Assembly (NCBI GenBank): GCA_015075635.1
Contig: JABTUA010000003.1
Span: 2,468,624 to 2,532,623 of the forward strand
Reading direction: 5' to 3'
Origin: Polyangiaceae bacterium
GTDB lineage: Bacteria; Myxococcota_A; Polyangia; Polyangiales; Polyangiaceae
Length of the DNA stretch: 64,000 bases
The translations under genes were made by a program, and so were the position numbers. Each line of letters begins with the position of its first letter. The stretch's first letter is position 1. The notes beneath the pieces were generated by a model. The model was not told the DNA's origin. It worked only from the letters and a program-made list of their open reading frames with translations, and did no database searches. This document shows, piece after piece, positions 17,294 through 25,100 of this stretch.

Positions 17294-18222
17294 CCGCCGC
17301 GCTCGCCATCCGCGGCCTGCGCAAGAGCTACGGTCGCACCGTCGCCCTCGATGGGCTCGACCTGAAGATCCCCAAAGGTGTCATCTCGGGGTTCATCGGC
17401 CCGAACGGTGCCGGCAAGACCACCACGTTCGGCATCGTCGGCGGCATGATCCGCCCCGACGCGGGCGAGGTGGACATCCTGGGGCGCGGGCCCCTCGACC
17501 CCCGCTTGCACGCCGGCTCGCTCACGCTCTTGCCGCAGGACTGCGAGCTCAGCCCGCACGTCACGCTGCGCCAGCTCCTGACGCACTACGCGCGGCTCCA
17601 AGGCATGACTGCGGCCGAGGCCGCGCGCGACGTGGACGCTCGGCTCGAGGAGGTGGCGCTGGTGGACCGAGCCGGGGCTCGCATCAAGACGCTCTCCCAT
17701 GGCATGCGGCGGCGGGTGAGCATCGCGCAGGCGCTGCTCGGCAAACCGGATCTGGTTTTGCTCGACGAGCCGACCAGCGGTCTCGACCCCGAGCTGGTGG
17801 TGCGGATGCGCGACGTCTTCGCCTCGCACCGCAAGAAGCGCACGCTCGTGGTCAGCTCGCACAACCTGCTGGAGCTGGAGGCGCTGTGCGATCACGTGGT
17901 GTTCATCGAGCGCGGGCGCTGCACCAAGAGCGGCTCGATGGCCGAGGTCACCGAGCAGGGCTTGGTGATGCGCTATGGCGTCGAGGCCAGCGTGAGCCTC
18001 GGCGCGCTCGAGCAGGCGCACCCCGAGCTGGAGATGACCTGGGAGGGGCAGAGCCTGATCGTGCGCGGCTCGGGCGGCTGGACGCCGGCGAACCTCAACG
18101 CCACCGTGGTGCCCTTCCTGCTCCACGCCGGCGCGGGCCTCCTGGAGATCCGCCGCGGCAAGTCCCTGGAAGACGCCTACCTCGCCGGCAAGGCCGAGGC
18201 CGAGGCAGAGGCCGACGACTGA
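17290..18222 (+). CDS. ABC transporter ATP-binding protein
   Basis: A 310-residue ATPase with Walker A GPNGAGKT (37-44), Q-loop in LLPQDCEL, signature LSHGMRRR, Walker B LVLLDEP, D-loop SGLDP and the switch histidine in SSHNL. The signature is LSHGM rather than LSGGQ, as is common in ABC-2 exporters. A C-terminal domain of about 85 residues follows the ATPase core and ends in an acidic Glu/Ala tail. It powers the permease encoded by the overlapping upstream gene. Confidence 0.96.
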   Translation: MTAALAIRGLRKSYGRTVALDGLDLKIPKGVISGFIGPNGAGKTTTFGIVGGMIRPDAGEVDILGRGPLDPRLHAGSLTLLPQDCELSPHVTLRQLLTHYARLQGMTAAEAARDVDARLEEVALVDRAGARIKTLSHGMRRRVSIAQALLGKPDLVLLDEPTSGLDPELVVRMRDVFASHRKKRTLVVSSHNLLELEALCDHVVFIERGRCTKSGSMAEVTEQGLVMRYGVEASVSLGALEQAHPELEMTWEGQSLIVRGSGGWTPANLNATVVPFLLHAGAGLLEIRRGKSLEDAYLAGKAEAEAEADD

Positions 18223-18268
18223 GGCGGATTTCGCGATCCGAACCCGAGGCCCCGGACATCAAACCTCG

Positions 18269-18883
18269 GTGACCCCAGCGCCCCACGACCCGCCGCCCGC
18301 CCCGAACGCGAGTATTTCGGGCACGCTGCCGATCGAGGCGCCGCTGTCCCGAGACGAATCTGCTCCCGCCGGGCCGCACGAGCGGCTGAGGCGCATGATG
18401 CGCGAGGGGTTCGACGCGATCTGGCGACTGCTGCGGCGCCTGGGGGTGCCGGCGAGCGCGGCGGACGACGCGGCGCAGGAGGTGTTCCTGGTCGCGGCGC
18501 TGCGCATCGAGCAGATCGCCGTGGGCTCCGAGCAGAGCTACCTCTACGGCACGGCGCTGCGCGTCGCCCAGAGCTACCGGCGCCGCGACGCGCGCGCGGC
18601 GCTGCGCCAGACGCCCTTCGACGATGAGCGCTCGTCCGGAGGCAGGACCCCGGAGGAGCTCCTCAGCACGCGGCAGCGGCTCGAGGTGCTCGACCAGGCG
18701 CTCGGCTCCCTCGACGACGACGAGCGCAGCGTGTTCGTGCTGTTCGAGCTCGAGGGGCTCACGCTCAGCGAGATTGCCCAGCTCCTGGCCATCCCTCGCG
18801 GCACGGCTGCTTCTCGGCTGCGCCGCGCGCGGAGTCGGTTCGTGCGCGCGCTCGCGGCGCGCAAGCGAGGTCACCATGGCTGA
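18269..18883 (+). CDS. ECF-type RNA polymerase sigma factor
   Basis: The 204-residue protein has a Pro/Ala-rich N-terminus (about 35 residues), then region 2 (FDAIWRLLRRLGVPASAADDAAQEVFL and TALRVAQSYRRRDARA) and region 4 (ALGSLDDDERSVFVLFELEGLTLSEIAQLL and RGTAASRLRRARSRF). This is the ECF pattern. Its start is a GTG without a clear Shine-Dalgarno sequence. The downstream gene overlaps its end by 8 bp and encodes a membrane protein that may be its anti-sigma factor. The target promoters are unknown. Confidence 0.95.
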   Translation: MTPAPHDPPPAPNASISGTLPIEAPLSRDESAPAGPHERLRRMMREGFDAIWRLLRRLGVPASAADDAAQEVFLVAALRIEQIAVGSEQSYLYGTALRVAQSYRRRDARAALRQTPFDDERSSGGRTPEELLSTRQRLEVLDQALGSLDDDERSVFVLFELEGLTLSEIAQLLAIPRGTAASRLRRARSRFVRALAARKRGHHG

Positions 18884-19517
18884 TCCGAAACGACTCGTCG
18901 AGTGCTTGGGCCCCGGCTTCGAGCGGGAGCTCCTGGCGCTCGGCGCGCGCGAGGCGCCGGAAGCGGGTGCGCGCGAGCGCGTCGAGAGCCGCGTGCTCGA
19001 GGTCGCCGCCTTGGCTTCGGCAGGCACGCTCGGCGCCTCGGCAGCAGGTGCGGGCGGTGCGAGCGGAAAGCTCTCGTCCGGGCTCGGGCTGCTCTTGGCC
19101 AAGTGGCTTGGCGCAGGCGTGATCCTCGGCACGGCGTCGGCGTACGTGGGCTCCGAGTTGATCGCCCCGGAGCGCACCGCGGCGCCGGCCCCCAGCATCA
19201 GCGCGCGGGCGCCGCTCGCGCCCGCCTCGCTGCCGGCGCAGTCTGGCGGGGCGCCCGCTCCGGTGCGCGCGCCGGAGATCACCGTCGAGGGGCGCGTGCC
19301 GCCGCCCGCAGCGAGCCCGACACAGGGGGACGTGCGGATCGGCTCTCCGGCCACGCTGCTGGAGGCCGAGTCGATGCGGCGAATTCGTGCCGAGGCGCGA
19401 AACGATCGCGCGCGCGCGCTGCGCCTGCTCGACGAGCACCTGATGCGCTTCCCGAACGGGGAGAGCGCCGCCGAAGCCCGTCGCCTGCGCGCCGAGCTCG
19501 GCGACCGCACTCGGTGA
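18876..19517 (+). CDS. Single-pass membrane protein, probable partner of the ECF sigma factor
   Basis: This 213-residue protein has a soluble helical N-terminus (about 1-60), one membrane helix (about 66-90, LGLLLAKWLGAGVILGTASAYV), a Pro/Ala-rich periplasmic stretch, and a C-terminal helical region (LLEAESMRRIRAEARNDRARALRLLDEHL) resembling one TPR-like hairpin. The 8-bp overlap with the sigma gene and the topology suggest an anti-sigma factor. No HxxxCxxC zinc anti-sigma motif is present, so it would be of a non-zinc type, common beside ECF genes in Myxococcota. The role is inferred from context. Confidence 0.8.
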   Translation: MADPKRLVECLGPGFERELLALGAREAPEAGARERVESRVLEVAALASAGTLGASAAGAGGASGKLSSGLGLLLAKWLGAGVILGTASAYVGSELIAPERTAAPAPSISARAPLAPASLPAQSGGAPAPVRAPEITVEGRVPPPAASPTQGDVRIGSPATLLEAESMRRIRAEARNDRARALRLLDEHLMRFPNGESAAEARRLRAELGDRTR

Positions 19518-19551
19518 GATCCGAACTGCGCGCCCCGTGCATCATCACCGC

Positions 19552-19851
19552 ATGACACACACGCTTCGCATCGCCTGTTTCGCGCTGACCTTGCTCACCG
19601 CCACGGCCGCTCTCGCCGAATCGCCCAAGGCGCCTCGCCGGCGCGCCGCCAAACACGACCAGGCTCGCTCGGCGGAGGTGCGCCGAGGACGAGTTCAGGT
19701 GATCGACGACGTGATCATCGTCGGCAGGCCGCAGCGGCCGCTCTCGGTGCTCGAGACTTCCGCGGAGCGCTTCCGCTTCCCGGTCGGGACCGCGCGCTAC
19801 TCACCCGCGGATCGCCGCTGGTTGCCGGCGGATGCTCGCGAGAACTGGTGA
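19552..19851 (+). CDS. Small exported basic protein of unknown function
   Basis: This 99-residue protein has a standard signal peptide (MTHTLRIACFALTLLTATAALA) and a basic mature part with PRRRAAKHD, DDVIIVGRPQRPLSVLE and a C-terminal SPADRRWLPADARENW. There is no lipobox or membrane anchor. It lies 34 bp after the putative anti-sigma gene and 36 bp before the next lipoprotein gene, all on the same strand, so it may belong to the sigma-factor operon. No family is recognised. Confidence 0.7.
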   Translation: MTHTLRIACFALTLLTATAALAESPKAPRRRAAKHDQARSAEVRRGRVQVIDDVIIVGRPQRPLSVLETSAERFRFPVGTARYSPADRRWLPADARENW

Positions 19852-19887
19852 AGAGTGGCATGCTGCCGGGCCTGTCGTTCGGGTCCG

Positions 19888-20937
19888 ATGTCTCGCCTCG
19901 CTCTGGTCGTGCTGCTCAGCGCCCTCCTGGCGTGCAAAGGGGCGAAGGAGCGGGAGACCACGCCCGAGCCGGCGCCGTCCGCCGAGCCCGCGCCGCTGCC
20001 CGAGGCCGCGCCGCCGCCGGCGGAGTCGCGCCTGACCATCCCAGCGCTGACCGCCGAGCAGCGCGTCAAGGGCTTCGACGAGTGCAACCCGTTCGATCCG
20101 CTCGGCCTCGGACCGTACGCACCCTTCGTGCCGGTCTCCCTCGGCAAGATGATGATCCCCCAGCGCGGCGGGCACACGCCCGACATGGGCTACGACGTGA
20201 TCGTGCATTTCAACGGCGGCGACGCCGCGAGAAAGGTGCTCACACAGGTCGCCAAGGGAGTCGCGCTCGTGACCGTGGATCGGGCGAACGGCGGAGCCTA
20301 TACGAACGCAGTCGCGACGAAGGAGGCGCTGCCGGCGCTCAGGCGGTCCATCGAGAGCGCGCTCCGCCGTCACAGTGGGAGCGAGCAGGCGCACGTTCGT
20401 CACCTCGGCATCTCCGCCTGGAGCGCCGGCACGCAGGCGGTGGCGAAGCAGCTCTCACACGGGGTGGATGGGCTCGACGCCGTCGTCATCCTGGACGGCC
20501 TCCACGGCGCCTGGAAGCTCGGGGCACCGCGGGAGCAGAAGAGCTCGTCCCTGGACGCGCGCTTCGTCAAACACGAGATCGAAGCGATGCGCCGCGCCCA
20601 GAAGGGTGAGCTCATCTTCGTGCTCACCCACAGCCGGGTCAATCCGGGCGTGTTCCCCTCGACCTTCGCCACGGCGGCCAACATGCTCGAGGAGCTCGGC
20701 CTGCGGCCGACGGTGCAAGAGCCCGGCGCGGACCCGTATGGCAAGACCTCGGCGCTGGACGACCACGGCCTGCACGTCTGGGCCTTCGCGGGCAACGACG
20801 TGAAGGCCCACTGCAACCAGCTGATGCAGCTCGGCAGCATCGTGAGCGAGTTGATCGAGCCGGCCTGGGGGACCCCGGCCATGGACCGCAGCGGCCCGCC
20901 CACGCCGCTCCCGGGCGCCGCGCCAGCCAAGCGCTGA
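19888..20937 (+). CDS. Alpha/beta-hydrolase-like lipoprotein
   Basis: The ATG at 19888 gives 349 residues with a lipoprotein signal (MSRLALVVLLSALLACKG, lipid-bearing C16) and a Pro/Ala/Glu linker to about residue 45. The domain has ISAWSAGTQAVAK, resembling the nucleophile elbow G-x-S-x-G with Ala at the first position. VVILDGLHGAW and a late histidine segment (DDHGLHVWAF) could supply the acid and base. A Gly-rich oxyanion region is not obvious. It may be a periplasmic or surface hydrolase; activity is a guess from fold-like motifs. It converges on the vWA lipoprotein with a 3-bp gap. Confidence 0.85.
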   Translation: MSRLALVVLLSALLACKGAKERETTPEPAPSAEPAPLPEAAPPPAESRLTIPALTAEQRVKGFDECNPFDPLGLGPYAPFVPVSLGKMMIPQRGGHTPDMGYDVIVHFNGGDAARKVLTQVAKGVALVTVDRANGGAYTNAVATKEALPALRRSIESALRRHSGSEQAHVRHLGISAWSAGTQAVAKQLSHGVDGLDAVVILDGLHGAWKLGAPREQKSSSLDARFVKHEIEAMRRAQKGELIFVLTHSRVNPGVFPSTFATAANMLEELGLRPTVQEPGADPYGKTSALDDHGLHVWAFAGNDVKAHCNQLMQLGSIVSELIEPAWGTPAMDRSGPPTPLPGAAPAKR

Positions 20938-20940
20938 GGG

Positions 20941-21999
20941 TCACTTGACTGGTGGCACGTACTGGTCGCAGCTGTCGTCGATGATCTTGACCGCCTGCGC
21001 GAAGGTCGTGGCGTAGTCGCCGGCGCAGACCGAGGCGTGGAGGTTGAAGGGGAACTTGGCGACGAACTCCGCCCAGTGCGCACCCTTCGGGTTGCCGTTG
21101 CCCGGGCAGTCGGCGAACGCCGGGGTGAAGCCGACCACGACCGCCGCCTTCGGATCGCCCTTCTTGGCGGCCACGACCGCGTCGTACCAGCTCTGCGGCG
21201 TGCCCTTGTCCTCGAAGTTCGGGTCGTCGCTGATGAAGGTGATCACCAGCACCGCGTCGTCGCGCAAGAAGCCTTCGTTGCAGCCGCCAGCCGCGTTGAT
21301 CTGTGGCGTGAGCGCTGCCAAGAGCGAGTCCATCGGCCGTTCGGAGGAGTGCCCCGCCACGCCGACCTTGGCCGCGCAGGCGAACGCGCCCGGGATGTCC
21401 GTATCGCCCTGCTGCAGGTAGCGCCGGCCGGCCGGGAACCCGCACTTCTGGTTGCTGGCGTGTTGGCCCGCCGGGTGGATGACGCCGGCGCCCATCGTGC
21501 GGTCGCACTCTTCGAACTTGGTGTTCTTGATGTACGAGTTGCAGGTGGTGCTGCTCGGGTCGATCCCCGTCCACGGGTTGGCGGTGTTGCAGCGACCCCA
21601 CTCGTCGGTGTCCGTGACCATCACGTGGATGTTGCTGCCCGCCTGCACCGTGCTCTGGATGGCGGTCATGAAGCCCGGGAACGCGGCGACCAGCTGCGCT
21701 TGCTGATCCTGCATCGACACGGAGTTGTCGACGATGAACAAGAAGTCGAGCTTGTCGCAGCCCGCCCCCGCCGTGCCACCGCCGCCGCCGGCGCCGCCGC
21801 CGCCCACGTTGATGCCGCCGCCGCTGCCGCTGCTCGCGGCGCTGCCGCCGCCGGCGCCGGTGGAGCCAGTGCCCACGATGCCGCCGCCGCCGCCCAGGTT
21901 CGGTCCAGCGGTCTTCTCCCCGCCATCGTCGGCGGAGCAACTCGCGAGCCCAAGGGCCCACAGACTCAGAACGATTGCCGAGGAACGAACCCGAGACAT
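20941..21999 (-). CDS. Von Willebrand factor A lipoprotein
   Basis: The 352-residue protein has a signal ending in LASC (C21), a Gly/Ser/Ala linker of about 55 residues, and a vWA domain beginning near residue 81. The metal-ion-dependent adhesion site starts with DNSVSM (D91), preceded by DFLFIV, and VLVITFISDD supplies the later acidic position. Multiple cysteines (about ten after the linker) suggest disulfides. It is probably exposed on the cell surface and may bind proteins or polysaccharides. It is one of three vWA lipoproteins in the window and lacks the C-terminal module shared by the other two. Confidence 0.92.
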   Translation of the reverse strand: MSRVRSSAIVLSLWALGLASCSADDGGEKTAGPNLGGGGGIVGTGSTGAGGGSAASSGSGGGINVGGGGAGGGGGTAGAGCDKLDFLFIVDNSVSMQDQQAQLVAAFPGFMTAIQSTVQAGSNIHVMVTDTDEWGRCNTANPWTGIDPSSTTCNSYIKNTKFEECDRTMGAGVIHPAGQHASNQKCGFPAGRRYLQQGDTDIPGAFACAAKVGVAGHSSERPMDSLLAALTPQINAAGGCNEGFLRDDAVLVITFISDDPNFEDKGTPQSWYDAVVAAKKGDPKAAVVVGFTPAFADCPGNGNPKGAHWAEFVAKFPFNLHASVCAGDYATTFAQAVKIIDDSCDQYVPPVK

Positions 22000-22004
22000 G
22001 GCTG

Positions 22005-22029
22005 CCTCCCGCCGCGCGGCATCAGTCTA
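22005..22029 (-). promoter_or_regulatory. Promoter and ribosome-binding site of the vWA lipoprotein
   Basis: On the minus strand TAGACT (22029-22024) is a -10 candidate and GGGAGG (22010-22005) a ribosome-binding site 5 nt before the ATG. Unlike many neighbours, this gene has a short leader. Confidence 0.5.
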
Positions 22030-22146
22030 TCAGAGGAGGCGGAAGCAGGCACCTGCACGGGTCGATGACGCTGGTTTCGGGCTCGGTAGGCGCTCAGCGC
22101 GCCAACCGTCGTCGCGGCCGGAGGCCCGTGGTAGTCCGCGCCCGTC

Positions 22147-25100
22147 ATGTTGGACGTATTGCGTGGGGAGCTCGAGCGCGAGTTCGACGTCGAGGGGATT
22201 CGCCGCTTGGCGACGCGGTATCTGGCGCTCGATCCGGACGGTCTTCGAGCGACGACCGCGGCGGAGCTGGCGGCCTCCGTCGTGGAGCAGTGTCACCTTC
22301 TGGACTCGCTGGACGCCCTCGCCGACGTGATGGCCGCGGAGCGCCCGGCGCTCGCACGACGACTGAGCGAGTCGTCGCGGCGCACGCGTCCGCCGGGCGA
22401 AGCGCTCGCGCCCGGCACCACGCTCGGGCCCTACACGATCGAGGCGGCGCTCGGAGCGGGCCCTTGGGCCAGCGTCTACCGCGCCCGGAACGGGAGCCGC
22501 ATGGTGCGGTTGCGCTTGATCCGGGAAGGCGCTGGCTCGTCGCGGGTCGCCTTGAATCGCTATCTGGCCCATACGCGCCTGGCGGGGGACGTCTCGGACC
22601 GCTGGCTGCCCGCCGACGTTCAGGTGGAGCTCATCGGAGACCGGCGGGTGGTGACCCACGATGCCTTCGAGGGGGAGCTGCTCTCGGAGCGCGACCTCGA
22701 GCCGCTCTCGCTGCGCCGCGCATGGCCGATCTTGCGACGCGTCCTGCAAGGGCTCGCGGCGCTGCACTCCCGGGGGCTCGCCCACGGCGCGCTCCACGCC
22801 CGCAACATCGCCGTGGGTGCGGACGAAGACACCCCTCCGGTGCGCCTGCTCGACCCCGGCGCGTACTACCTGCGCTCGGCCACCTCGCCGCTCCTCCTGC
22901 GCCACGCGGCAGGCGGCGCCCACCTGGCGGCCTGGGCCGCACCGGAGCAGCTGTTCGGCGAGGCCACGACCCCGAGGAGCGACGTCTACTCGTTCGGGCT
23001 CTTGTGCCACTACCTGCTCACCGGCCGACTGCCGCTGAGCCCCGACGCGCCCGACTTCGCCAAGAAGAAGGTCGTGTCCGAGCCCGACCCGCTCGGCTTC
23101 TACGCGCCGCACGCGCACATCCCCGACGAGCTCGAGGAGATGGTGCTGCGCCTCGTGGACTCGAGCCCGCTCGGCCGCCCCGCCGATGCCGGGGAGGTGC
23201 TGGAGCTGATGACGGCGGTGATCAGCTCCTCGCCCATGACACCGAGCACGGTGCCGGATCTCGACATCGACAGCGAGCTCGAGCGGCTCTTGAGCGAGCC
23301 GGAGAACGAGGGTCTGGCCGGGGTGCTGGAGGCTTCCATCGAGCGCGGCGCCAACCCCCACCGCATCGCCGATGCCTTCGTGCTGGCAGCCGAGAACGCG
23401 ACCGACGGAGACGCCGGCAAGAGCGCGAGGCGCCGCCTGTTCATCCGAGCCGGTGCCATCTACGAGAACCTCGGCGCCGACCCGCGCGCCGCTGCGCGCG
23501 CCTACCGCCGGGTCGTGGCCGACGACCCGAAGGCCGACGGCGCGTGGACCGCCCTCGAGCGCGTGACCAAGCGCATCGGTGACCACGAGAAGCTCGTCGA
23601 GCTCTTGGTCGAGCGCCGCGAGGTGCTGAGCGATCGTGCCGAGCGCGCACGCGTGCTCGCGCGCCTGGCGCGCGTACTCTCCCACGACATCGAAGACGAC
23701 GCGGAGGCGTTGGTCGCGCTGACCGAGGCGGTGGCCGAGGACCCGTTCAACGACGAGCACGCGAGCTACTTGGAGCAGCTCGCCGCCAGCGAGCGCTCCG
23801 CGTGGCGCGCCGTCCTCGAGCGCCTGAGCGAGAGCGCGAATCACGAGAGCGAGCCTGCGCGAAAGGTCGCGCTCTCGTTCCGCCTGGGGCGTTGGTACGA
23901 GGGCGGCATGGGGCGGGCCGACCTCGCCCTCGAGTGTTACCGAGCCGTGATCGCGCTGGAGCCGACCCACGAGCGCGCCTTGAGCCGCATCGCGGACATC
24001 TACCGGCGGGCGCAGCAATGGGCGGAGCTCGGCCAGGCCCTGCTCGACCGGGCTCGCATCACGCTCGCCCCGGCGGAGGCCCGGGATCTGTCGACCGAAG
24101 CCGCCAAGGTCTTGCTGGAGCACGGCAAGAACGAGAGCGCCGCGCGGGAGCTCCTCGAGCAAGTGCTGACCGAAGATCCGAGTCACGCCGAGGCGGGGCG
24201 TCTGCTCGCGCGCCTGCACCTGGGTGCCGGTCGCATGGCGGACTGGGCGCGGGTGATGGAGCAACGAGCCGAGGGAGCCCACGGCGACGAACGCCGGCGC
24301 ATCTTGGCCGAGCTGGCCCACGGGCTCTCCGATCGCATGGCGGACGCTTCCGCTGCCATTGCGGCCTGGGAGCACTTGCTCGCGGAGAACCCCGCCGACA
24401 TCGAGGCGCTTCGCGCCTTGACCGATCTGTACCGGGCGGCAGGTAAGCCCGCGAAGGCCGTCGAGGCGCTGGAAGCGGAGCTCCAGATCGCGCTCACGCC
24501 CCGCCAGCGCATCGCGCTCTTGGTCGAGATCGCCAAGATCGAGGAGACCGAGCTGCTCGACGAGCCGCGGGCCGCCGACGCCTGGGAGCGCGTGCTCGAC
24601 GTGGACGCCGATGACGCGACCGCGCTCGCAGCGCTGGCGAGGCTCTACAAGAAGCTCAGGCGCTGGAGCGACCTGGCGTTCACGCTGGAACGCCAGAGCG
24701 AACGCCTGGACGATCAAGCGTCGCGCTTCGCGGCGCTCGCGGCGCTGGGGCACGTGGCCTGGACCGAGCTCGACGATCCGGCGCGGGCGCTCGCTGCGTT
24801 CGAGTCGGCGCTGGCTCTCGACCCCACGAACCGCGAGGTGCTGGACGCCCGGGCCCGGCTGAGCGCTCTGCGCGGGGACGCGGAGAGCGCCGCGCTCACG
24901 CTCGACGCCCTGGCCGAGGCGGACACGGAGCGCGAGCGGCGGGCAGAGCACTGGCTCGAAGCCGCCGAGCTCTGGCTGCGCCAGGGCGACTCCGCGGCGG
25001 CGGTCGAGCGCTGCCGGCGTGCGCTGGAGGACCGGCCCGGATACCCCGCCGCGGCGCTCTGCATGGCGAACGTGCTGATCGCCGACGCCGAGGTGAACGC

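Noticed and set aside
18876..19517. A zinc-binding anti-sigma factor assignment
   Set aside because: The HxxxCxxC motif is absent; only topology and overlap with the sigma gene support an anti-sigma role.
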